Shown here piece by piece: positions 1-5,233 of a stretch of 5,233 nucleotides of DNA. The stretch's first letter is position 1; each line of letters opens with the position of its first letter. Source of the DNA: Burkholderiales bacterium RIFCSPHIGHO2_12_FULL_61_11 (lineage in GTDB: Bacteria > Pseudomonadota > Gammaproteobacteria > Burkholderiales > Burkholderiaceae_C); NCBI GenBank assembly GCA_001770785.1, contig MERZ01000331.1, positions 30,630 to 35,862 of the forward strand, read 5' to 3'. The position numbers and the translations under genes were made by a program. The notes under the pieces were generated by a model, which ran no database searches, was not told the origin of the DNA, and was given only the letters and a program-made list of their open reading frames with translations.

Positions 1-1081
1 CGCAAGATACGGGACGTTCTGCGTCTCAAACTTGAAGCCCGGCTCTCCCATGAGCGAACCGCCACCGCCCTGAGCATCTCCAAAGGCGTTGTCACCAAAT
101 ACGTCGGCCTGGCGAATACGGCTGGCCTTGACTGGGCACAAATCCAGGCACTTGATGACACCGCATTGCACAATCGCCTGCTGGGCACACCCCAGCGAGC
201 AAGTGGTTTTGTGCAACCCGACTATGGCCGAATCCACCAGGAGCTGCGCCGCAAAGGCATGACGCTGATGCTGCTGTGGGAAGAGCACACGGCCCAGCAC
301 CCCGGCGAATCCACCCACCGCTACTCCCAGTTCTGCGAGAACTACCGCCGCTATGCCAAGAGCCTCAAACGCTCCATGCGCCAGATCCACCGCGCCGGCG
401 AGAAGCTGTTCATCGATTACGCCGGTCCCACTGTGGAACTGACCGATGGCAGCCGTGCTCACATCTTTGTGGCCACTTTGGGTGCATCCAGCTATACCTT
501 CGCCTGCGCCACACCCCGCGAAACGATGGCCGACTGGCTGGGTGGCACTGCACAGGCCCTGCGTTTCTTTGGCGGCGTACCCCAGCTCATCGTGCCCGAC
601 AACCCCAGGGCATTAATTGCGAACCCGGATCGCTACGAGCCCAGGGCCAATGAGACGGTGCACGACTTTGCGCGGCACTACGGCACCTCAGTCTTGTCAG
701 CCCAGCCCTATCATCCGCAAGATAAGGGCAAGGTCGAATCCGCCGTGCAGGTGGTGGAACGCTGGATATTGATGCGCTTGCGCAACCAGCGGTTTGCAAC
801 GGTAGATGACGTCAACGAGGCCATTGCACCACTACTGGAGCAACTCAATGCCAAGGCTTTTCAGAAGTTGCCGGGCAGTCGTTGCAGTGCGTTTGCCCAA
901 CTCGACGCACCGGCATTGCAACCGCTACATCGTGCGCCGAATGGCTCCGAAGTTCGTGACCACCTATCCGCATCCCAATGTATGGGCCAATACCCAATGG
1001 TCACTTTCAGAGGTGTGGAAATTTTGTGGGCCAAAAGTGGGCCAGAAATGGGCCAGAAATGGGCCAAATTTGGGCCAGAAA
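1..1081 (+). mobile_element. Remnant of an IS21-family insertion sequence (left part cut by window edge)
   Basis: The element consists of the 5' two-thirds of istA (1 to about 927), about 100 bp of unassigned sequence, and a cluster of five 11-bp repeats (1027-1081) that resembles the multiple repeats found at IS21-family ends. IstB and the rest of istA are absent, which suggests an internal deletion joining istA to the right end. The right boundary is set at the end of the last repeat unit because the tRNA terminator stem begins six bases later. I cannot see the left end or a target-site duplication, so the boundary is approximate. Confidence 0.65.
1027..1081 (+). repeat. Five tandem 11-bp repeats of TGGGCCA plus a 4-bp spacer
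   Basis: TGGGCCA occurs at 1027, 1038, 1049, 1060 and 1071, always exactly 11 bp apart. The spacers are AAAG, GAAA, GAAA, AATT and GAAA. A sixth TGGGCCA at 983 is 44 bp (four periods) before the first and so lies in the same phase. An 11-bp period places each copy on about the same face of the helix, as expected for arrayed protein-binding sites. IS21-family elements are known to carry multiple terminal repeats bound by IstA, so this is probably the right end of the element. That role is inferred. Confidence 0.8.
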
Positions 1082-1109
1082 AGCAGAACGCCCACATGAA
1101 GTGGGCGTT
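1079..1109 (-). terminator. Intrinsic terminator after tRNA-fMet
   Basis: A perfect 9-bp stem, AACGCCCAC (1087-1095) with GTGGGCGTT (1101-1109), encloses a 5-nt loop. Read on the minus strand it begins 27 nt after the tRNA 3' end and is followed by CTGC and then TTTT (1082-1079). The short T-run is set off from the stem, so termination may be less efficient than usual. It would end the rplQ-tRNA transcript and face the converging IS. On the plus strand the stem is followed by only one further T (TT ends the stem, then T at 1110), which makes that direction less likely. Confidence 0.7.
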
Positions 1110-1136
1110 TGCTACCAGCCTAGACGGCTTGGATGT

Positions 1137-1213
<77 letters not shown>

Positions 1214-1221
1214 TTATCTAT

Positions 1222-1227
1222 ATTATA
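1222..1227 (-). promoter_or_regulatory. Possible -10 box for tRNA-fMet
   Basis: A perfect TATAAT on the minus strand lies in the 16-nt gap between the rplQ stop and the tRNA, 8 nt before the mature 5' end. A start site would fall about at the mature end. The best upstream -35 match is CCGACA (1252-1247), 19 bp away, which is weak. This may be a dedicated stable-RNA promoter or chance AT-rich sequence. Confidence 0.4.
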
Positions 1228-1229
1228 GC

Positions 1230-1631
1230 CTACTTTGTCTTGGCCGTGTCGGCAATCGTAGTTTCCGACACTTCAGGACGATCCACCAGTTCAACCAGCG
1301 CCATCGGTGCATTGTCACCAACGCGGAAACCCATCTTTAGAATCCGGGTATAGCCACCAGGACGGGTGTTGTAACGCGGGCCCAATTCGGCAAACAGTTT
1401 AACCACCATATCGCGATCGCGCAGACGATTAAAAGCCAGGCGTTTGTTGGCCAGGGTAGGGGTTTTGCTGAGCGTGATCATGGGCTCTACCACGCGGCGC
1501 AATTCCTTGGCTTTAGGCAGTGTGGTCTTGATGACTTCATGCTGAAGCAGTGAATTCATCATGTTGCGCAACATGGCGAGGCGGTGCTCGCTGGTGCGGT
1601 TTAATTTACGTAGTCCGTGTCCGTGTCGCAT
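1230..1631 (-). CDS. rplQ: 50S ribosomal protein L17
   Basis: L17 is a large-subunit protein that sits near the exit of the peptide tunnel. The 133-residue product opens with [23 protein letters not shown], abridged here to [12 protein letters not shown], the family's highly conserved start. It contains [19 protein letters not shown] in the middle and [20 protein letters not shown] before a variable acidic tail; E. coli L17 has 127 residues. The ATG is preceded by AAGGA six bases upstream. It is the last protein gene of the alpha operon, 87 nt after rpoA, and ends with TAG just before tRNA-fMet. No sign of damage. Confidence 0.98.
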   Translation of the reverse strand: MRHGHGLRKLNRTSEHRLAMLRNMMNSLLQHEVIKTTLPKAKELRRVVEPMITLSKTPTLANKRLAFNRLRDRDMVVKLFAELGPRYNTRPGGYTRILKMGFRVGDNAPMALVELVDRPEVSETTIADTAKTK

Positions 1632-1685
1632 AGTGCTTCCTTTATTTAATATCGGAGCAGCCGTATCAGGTACTGCCCGTGCACT

Positions 1686-1704
1686 ATCTCATCTGGGATG
1701 AGAT
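1686..1704 (-). promoter_or_regulatory. Perfect 8-bp hairpin between rpoA and rplQ
   Basis: ATCTCATC (1686-1693) and GATGAGAT (1697-1704) form a perfect stem with a 3-nt loop in the 87-nt rpoA-rplQ gap. On the minus strand no T-run follows, so it is not a standard terminator for this operon. It may be an RNA-processing or stability element. Function is inferred from position only. Confidence 0.45.
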
Positions 1705-1718
1705 GTTTTCAAAACCAA

Positions 1719-2708
1719 TTAGCGCTTGTCGAGGCCTGCAGGAGGCCAGCTCTCAAGGCGCATTCCAAGCGTCAGACCTCGAGAGGCCAGCACTTCTTTA
1801 ATCTCGTTAAGAGATTTTCGTCCCAGATTGGGGGTCTTCAACAGCTCATTTTCAGTGCGTTGAATCAAATCACCAATGTAGTAAATGTTTTCTGCTTTAA
1901 GGCAGTTCGCTGAGCGCACGGTGAGTTCAAGCTCATCGACTGGGCGTAGCAAGATCGGATCAAACTGTTGCGAACTGCGCTGAACTGGCGCATCAAATGC
2001 AGCCAGCTCGCTGCCTTCCAATTGAGCGAACACCGCCAACTGTTCGACCAAAATCTTGGCCGAAGCGCGGACAGCATCTTCCGCAGTCACAGCACCATTC
2101 GTTTCAATTTCGAGTACCAGCTTATCCAGATCGGTGCGCTGCTCGACCCGAGCACTTTCAACGATGTAACTCACGCGCTTGACCGGAGAAAACGACGCAT
2201 CCAGAACAATACGGCCAATCGATTTCGGCGACTCATCACCGTAACGGCGAACGTTACCTGGTACATAGCCGCGGCCATTTTCAACCTTGATCTGCATATC
2301 AATCTTGCCGCCGTGTGACAAATTCAAGATCACATGCTCAGGGTTGATGATTTCCACATCATGAGGCGTCTGGATATCGGCTGCTGTGACGGGACCTTCT
2401 CCGTCCTTGCGCAAGCTCAAGGTGACTTCATCGCGATTATGCAGTTTGAAGACCACGCCTTTGAGATTCAGCAAAATATTGACGACATCTTCTTGAACGC
2501 CATCAATCGATGAGTACTCATGCAGAACACCTGCAATCGTGACCTCAGTGGCGGCGTGGCCGACCATTGACGACAACAAAACGCGACGCAAGGCATTGCC
2601 CAGCGTATGCCCATAGCCGCGCTCAAAGGGCTCCAGGGTCACCTTGGCACGATTGGCGCCAAGTTGCTCAACATTGATGGTTTTTGGTTTTAACAAATTA
2701 GTCTGCAT
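1719..2708 (-). CDS. rpoA: DNA-directed RNA polymerase subunit alpha
   Basis: Alpha dimerises to nucleate assembly of core RNA polymerase, and its C-terminal domain contacts promoter UP elements and activators. The product is 329 residues, the same length as E. coli alpha. The N-terminal domain (about 1-235) carries [18 protein letters not shown] and [20 protein letters not shown], the assembly and dimer region. A linker follows, then the C-terminal domain (about 250-329) with [12 protein letters not shown], in which Arg265, Asn268 and Lys271 match the E. coli UP-element contacts, and [12 protein letters not shown] with Gly296, Lys298, Ser299 and Glu302. The ATG has AGGA seven bases upstream. 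It lies 96 nt after rpsD and 87 nt before rplQ. The sequence looks typical of Comamonadaceae and related Burkholderiales and is intact. Confidence 0.98.
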   Translation of the reverse strand: MQTNLLKPKTINVEQLGANRAKVTLEPFERGYGHTLGNALRRVLLSSMVGHAATEVTIAGVLHEYSSIDGVQEDVVNILLNLKGVVFKLHNRDEVTLSLRKDGEGPVTAADIQTPHDVEIINPEHVILNLSHGGKIDMQIKVENGRGYVPGNVRRYGDESPKSIGRIVLDASFSPVKRVSYIVESARVEQRTDLDKLVLEIETNGAVTAEDAVRASAKILVEQLAVFAQLEGSELAAFDAPVQRSSQQFDPILLRPVDELELTVRSANCLKAENIYYIGDLIQRTENELLKTPNLGRKSLNEIKEVLASRGLTLGMRLESWPPAGLDKR

Positions 2709-2751
2709 GCAGTCTTCCTCTCAATACCCTCGGCTCGTTACACCGATAAGG

Positions 2752-2794
2752 CTGGCGAAGCACACCCTGACGATACGGCACCCCGAATCGCCAG
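2752..2794 (-). repeat. Inverted repeat in the rpsD-rpoA gap
   Basis: CTGGCGA (2752-2758) and TCGCCAG (2788-2794) are perfect complements separated by 29 nt in the 96-nt space between rpsD and rpoA. They could close a stem in the mRNA ahead of the rpoA ribosome-binding site. No T-run follows. This is a weak structural candidate, with function unknown. Confidence 0.35.
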
Positions 2795-2804
2795 GGAACG
2801 AAAA

Positions 2805-3428
2805 TTAGCGTGAGTACAACTCGACGATCAACGATTCATTGACGTCAGCAGCGAACTCATCACGGTCAGGCACTTTCTTGAAAATGCCTTCGCCCTTGTC
2901 AGCATTCACATCTACCCATGCAGGCAGACCCACTTGCTTAGCGAGCTCAAGAGCTTCGGTCACGCGAATCTGCTTTCTCGACTTTTCGCGAACAGCGATG
3001 ACATCGCTGGTCTTGACCATGAACGAAGGGATGTTGACGGAGTGACCGTTCACCGTAATCGCCTTGTGGGACACCAACTGACGCGCTTCGGCACGTGTCG
3101 AGCCAAAACCCATGCGGTAAACAACGTTGTCGAGGCGTGATTCAAGAATGAACAGCAGGTTGGCGCCGGTATTACCCTTGCGACGATCAGCTTCTTCGAA
3201 ATAGCGGCGGAACTGTTTTTCGAGAACGCCATACATGCGTTTGACTTTCTGCTTTTCACGCAGCTGCAGACCGAAGTCAGACGTGCGCATACCGGAAGTC
3301 CGACCGTGCTGGCCTGGCTTGGAGTCAAATTTGGCCTTGTCGCTGATGGAGCGACGGGCACTCTTCAGGAAAAGGTCGGTGCCTTCACGGCGGGATAGTT
3401 TGGCCTTGGGGCCTAGGTAACGTGCCAC
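2805..3428 (-). CDS. rpsD: 30S ribosomal protein S4
   Basis: S4 is a primary 16S rRNA-binding protein that starts 30S assembly and contributes to decoding accuracy. In enteric bacteria it also represses its own operon. The 207-residue product begins [20 protein letters not shown]. The N-terminal part has [12 protein letters not shown] in place of a zinc-binding cysteine cluster. The S4 RNA-binding fold spans about 98-160 ([30 protein letters not shown]). The usual ending VELYSR is present. The start is GTG (3428-3426), not ATG. It is chosen because AAGGA lies seven bases upstream and the family N-terminus begins exactly there. A 132-nt gap with a terminator-like hairpin separates it from rpsK. 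Confidence 0.98.
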   Translation of the reverse strand: MARYLGPKAKLSRREGTDLFLKSARRSISDKAKFDSKPGQHGRTSGMRTSDFGLQLREKQKVKRMYGVLEKQFRRYFEEADRRKGNTGANLLFILESRLDNVVYRMGFGSTRAEARQLVSHKAITVNGHSVNIPSFMVKTSDVIAVREKSRKQIRVTEALELAKQVGLPAWVDVNADKGEGIFKKVPDRDEFAADVNESLIVELYSR

Positions 3429-3503
3429 TTGAATGTCCTTTTGTCATCTGCTGCAAGTACTGCAGGAGCCTTCGGTATCAACCTAACGGCGGTGGGCTTG
3501 ATT

Positions 3504-3548
3504 AAAAATGCAGGTGCCCGGTCAATTGCAAAGCAAGCAACCAGGCAC
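3504..3548 (-). terminator. Terminator-like hairpin (possible attenuator) between rpsK and rpsD
   Basis: On the minus strand GTGCCTGG (3548-3541) pairs with CCGGGCAC (3521-3514) with one G-U pair. An inner TTGC/GCAA helix can stack inside it. CTGCA and then five Ts (3508-3504) follow. The layout, a GC stem, four or five bases, then a T-run, is like that of the terminator after the tRNA. It lies inside the operon, so it would trim rather than stop transcription into rpsD, rpoA and rplQ, or it may mark an mRNA processing point. Activity is inferred. Confidence 0.5.
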
Positions 3549-3560
3549 TATACAACGCGA

Positions 3561-3965
3561 TTAAATGCGACGGCGCTTCTGGGGGCGGCAGCCGTTGTGC
3601 GGAACCGGGGTGACGTCAGCAATCGAATTGATTCGAATGCCCAGCGCGCCCAGTGCCCGTACGGATGATTCACGTCCCGGACCAGGCCCCTTGATTTCTA
3701 CATCAAGGTTCTTGATACCCTGTTCAATGGCAGCACGTCCTGCTACTTCAGAAGCGACCTGCGCCGCAAAAGGAGTTGACTTGCGCGATCCCTTGAAGCC
3801 CTGACCACCGGAGGACGCCCAAGACAAGGCATTACCTTGGCGATCCGTGATGGTGATGATCGTGTTGTTGAAGGACGCGTGGACATGGGCAATGCCATCC
3901 GCTACGTTCTTGCGTACTTTCTTGCGAACGCGCTGGGCGGCGTTGCTACTTGGTGATTTTGCCAT
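3561..3965 (-). CDS. rpsK: 30S ribosomal protein S11
   Basis: S11 lies on the platform of the 30S subunit and helps shape the mRNA path near the E site. The product has 134 residues. A lysine-rich N-terminal extension precedes the core [19 protein letters not shown], then [19 protein letters not shown], and the hallmark C-terminus [17 protein letters not shown]. The ATG is preceded by AAGG, and only 13 nt separate it from the rpsM stop, so the two are probably translationally linked. The gene is intact. Confidence 0.98.
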   Translation of the reverse strand: MAKSPSSNAAQRVRKKVRKNVADGIAHVHASFNNTIITITDRQGNALSWASSGGQGFKGSRKSTPFAAQVASEVAGRAAIEQGIKNLDVEIKGPGPGRESSVRALGALGIRINSIADVTPVPHNGCRPQKRRRI

Positions 3966-3978
3966 GACGACCTTTTGA

Positions 3979-4344
3979 TTACTTCTTCAACGATTGAGCG
4001 GCCTTACGCGGACCCTTGCGGGTGCGGGCATTTGTACGTGTACGCTGACCACGCATGGGCAGCCCACGACGATGACGGAAACCGCGATAGCAGCCGATGT
4101 CCATCAGGCGCTTGATATTCATCGTGGTTTCACGACGCAAGTCACCTTCGATGGTGATCAGAGCAATCTGGTCACGGATTTTTTCCAGATCTCCATCAGT
4201 CAGATCTTTGATTTTTTTCGCATAGGCAATATCACATGCTTCGCAAATTTTGCGAGCGCGTGTGCGACCTATGCCAAATATTGCAGTCAAGCCGATTTCG
4301 GCGTGTTTCTGCGGCGGAATATTGATACCAGCGATACGAGCCAT
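3979..4344 (-). CDS. rpsM: 30S ribosomal protein S13
   Basis: S13 sits in the head of the 30S subunit, bridges to the 50S subunit and touches the P-site tRNA. The product has 121 residues. It begins [10 protein letters not shown], has the helix-two-turn-helix segment [11 protein letters not shown] (about 24-34), and carries the family signature [19 protein letters not shown] (about 84-102) before a basic tail ending in KK. GAGG lies six bases before the ATG. It follows rpmJ by 25 nt. In E. coli its leader is the S4 autoregulation site; I could not identify that pseudoknot here. Confidence 0.98.
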   Translation of the reverse strand: MARIAGINIPPQKHAEIGLTAIFGIGRTRARKICEACDIAYAKKIKDLTDGDLEKIRDQIALITIEGDLRRETTMNIKRLMDIGCYRGFRHRRGLPMRGQRTRTNARTRKGPRKAAQSLKK

Positions 4345-4369
4345 GTGCGTCCTCTAAATCTCTTGAAAA

Positions 4370-4483
4370 TCAGCCTTGGCGCTGCTTGTGGCGTGGATCG
4401 GTGCAGATCACACGGACAACGCCCTTGCGGCGGATGATTTTGCAGTTGCGGCAAATTTTCTTGACCGAAGCTGAAACTCTCAT
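4370..4483 (-). CDS. rpmJ: 50S ribosomal protein L36
   Basis: This 37-residue protein ([20 protein letters not shown], then [17 protein letters not shown]) is the smallest ribosomal protein and binds 23S rRNA in the large subunit. Cys11, Cys14, Cys27 and His32 form the zinc ribbon of the zinc-binding L36 type. The ATG at 4483 has AGGAGA seven bases upstream, the strongest ribosome-binding site in the window, so its translation need not depend on the damaged infA 28 nt before it. It ends with TGA 25 nt before rpsM. Confidence 0.97.
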   Translation of the reverse strand: MRVSASVKKICRNCKIIRRKGVVRVICTDPRHKQRQG

Positions 4484-4511
4484 TTTTTTCTCCTAAACTT
4501 TAACTCTGTGC

Positions 4512-4729
4512 TTACTTGGCACGAAACACTATTCGTGCACGCGATAAATCATAAGGTGTCAATTCAACCGTCACCTTGTCACCAGGAAGAATTCGAATGT
4601 AATACATACGCATTTTTCCCGAGATCGGTCCATTACCACATGTCCATTTTCAAGCATCACCCTGAAAGCCACATTGGAAAGATTTTATACGACCTCACCA
4701 TGCATCTGAATCTCATCGTCTTTTGACAT
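4512..4729 (-). pseudogene. infA: Broken translation initiation factor IF-1
   Basis: IF-1 is a 72-residue OB-fold protein that occupies the ribosomal A site during initiation. Reading from ATG at 4729 gives MSKDDEIQMHGEVV, then TAA (4687-4685) at codon 15, where the family has Glu (one change, GAA to TAA). Reading on gives [18 protein letters not shown]. One base is then missing around 4626-4630, and the next frame gives [37 protein letters not shown] and a TAA at 4512. The span is 218 nt, one short of the 219 needed for 72 codons plus stop. Q10H, P18S, K25M and a His-to-Pro change near the frameshift are further departures from the family as I remember it. The bases before the ATG (TTGATGGA) form only a weak ribosome-binding site. 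The position between secY and rpmJ is the normal one in Burkholderiales. Confidence 0.93.
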
Positions 4730-4745
4730 TCCATCAACAGCTCAT

Positions 4746-5233
4746 TTACGTCTTGAAATTTGCCTTTTTCAACAATGATTCATACTGTTGCGACATCAAG
4801 TAATTTTGTACTTGGGCCATGAAATCCATGGTGACCACCACAATGATCAATAGCGACGTACCGCCAAAATAAAACGGCACGTTATATTTCAAAATCAAAA
4901 ACTCTGGCAACAAGCACACAAAGGTGATGTAAATGGCACCGGCCAAAGTCAGTCGCACCAGAATCTTGTCGATATAACGCGCGGTCTGGTCACCAGGACG
5001 TATTCCCGGAATAAATGCCCCGCTCTTTTTCAGGTTATCAGCGGTCTCACGGCTGTTAAATACCAGCGCCGTATAAAAGAAACAGAAGAAAATGATTGCA
5101 CTGGCATAAAGCAATACATAAATGGGCTGACCCGGCGTGAGCGTGCCAGCGATATCTTTCAGCCAACGCATGCTTTCACCCGAACTAAACCATCCCACCA
5201 ACGTAGCCGGCAACAAAATAATGGAAGAGGCGA
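4746..5233 (-). CDS. secY: Protein translocase subunit SecY, C-terminal part
   Basis: SecY is the pore of the inner-membrane Sec export channel. The frame is open to the window edge, so only about the last 162 of roughly 440 residues are visible. They cover the end of transmembrane helix 7 ([11 protein letters not shown]), helix 8 ([20 protein letters not shown]), the C5 cytoplasmic loop with [20 protein letters not shown] and the SecA- and ribosome-contacting region, helix 9 ([18 protein letters not shown]), the [10 protein letters not shown] segment with helix 10, and the cytosolic tail ending [12 protein letters not shown]. The TTG near 5216 is internal and is not a start. It ends with TAA 16 nt before the broken infA and is intact as far as visible. 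Confidence 0.97.
   Translation of the reverse strand, partial: ASSIILLPATLVGWFSSGESMRWLKDIAGTLTPGQPIYVLLYASAIIFFCFFYTALVFNSRETADNLKKSGAFIPGIRPGDQTARYIDKILVRLTLAGAIYITFVCLLPEFLILKYNVPFYFGGTSLLIIVVVTMDFMAQVQNYLMSQQYESLLKKANFKT

Noticed and set aside
1115..1132. Small imperfect stem CCAGCC/GGCTTGG between the tRNA and its terminator
   Set aside because: It is short, has a bulge, and lacks a T-run; it may be a trailer structure but there is too little to call it.
4345..4369. S4 autoregulatory pseudoknot ahead of rpsM, as in E. coli
   Set aside because: Only 25 nt separate rpmJ from rpsM, and I could not see the nested helices of the enteric site.
4626..4687. Programmed stop read-through or frameshift in infA
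   Set aside because: There is no slippery run or downstream structure near the lost base, and two separate events would be needed. Simple decay explains it better.
4508..4726. Plus-strand 72-codon reading frame opposite infA
   Set aside because: It is the antisense shadow of the infA remnant, has no family resemblance and begins inside the rpmJ-infA spacer without a ribosome-binding site. Its length matching IF-1 is coincidence.

Overview
The window is chromosomal DNA of a betaproteobacterium, most likely Burkholderiales and closest to Comamonadaceae. This rests on the gene order secY-infA-rpmJ-rpsM-rpsK-rpsD-rpoA-rplQ and on the recalled appearance of RpoA (N-terminus [18 protein letters not shown]-terminus WPPAGLDKR) and of the other ribosomal proteins. 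No database search was made.

Layout, right to left, because the main operon is on the minus strand. At 5233-4746 lies the C-terminal part of secY, the end of the spc operon. At 4729-4512 is a broken infA (translation initiation factor IF-1) with a premature stop and a one-base frameshift. It is followed by intact rpmJ (4483-4370), rpsM (4344-3979), rpsK (3965-3561), rpsD (3428-2805, GTG start), rpoA (2708-1719) and rplQ (1631-1230), the alpha-operon block. Only 16 nt after rplQ lies an initiator tRNA-fMet gene (1213-1137) with encoded CCA, followed by a stem-loop that probably ends the whole transcript. The gaps rpsK-rpsD (132 nt), rpsD-rpoA (96 nt) and rpoA-rplQ (87 nt) are long for this operon and hold inverted repeats. 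One of them, before rpsD, looks like an attenuator or terminator.

At the left, on the plus strand and converging on the tRNA, is the remnant of an IS21-family insertion sequence. It has an istA transposase open from the window edge with a full DDE triad, but homology stops near 927. The C-terminal part of istA and all of istB are missing. The tail holds five exact-period 11-bp repeats of TGGGCCA, probably the transposase-binding end of the element, which abut the tRNA terminator.

The genes form one translation-centred unit: protein export channel, ribosomal proteins of both subunits, the RNA polymerase alpha subunit and the initiator tRNA. The most notable observation is the decayed infA inside an otherwise intact, highly conserved operon. 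It implies that IF-1 is supplied by another copy elsewhere in the genome. I found no new multi-gene system.
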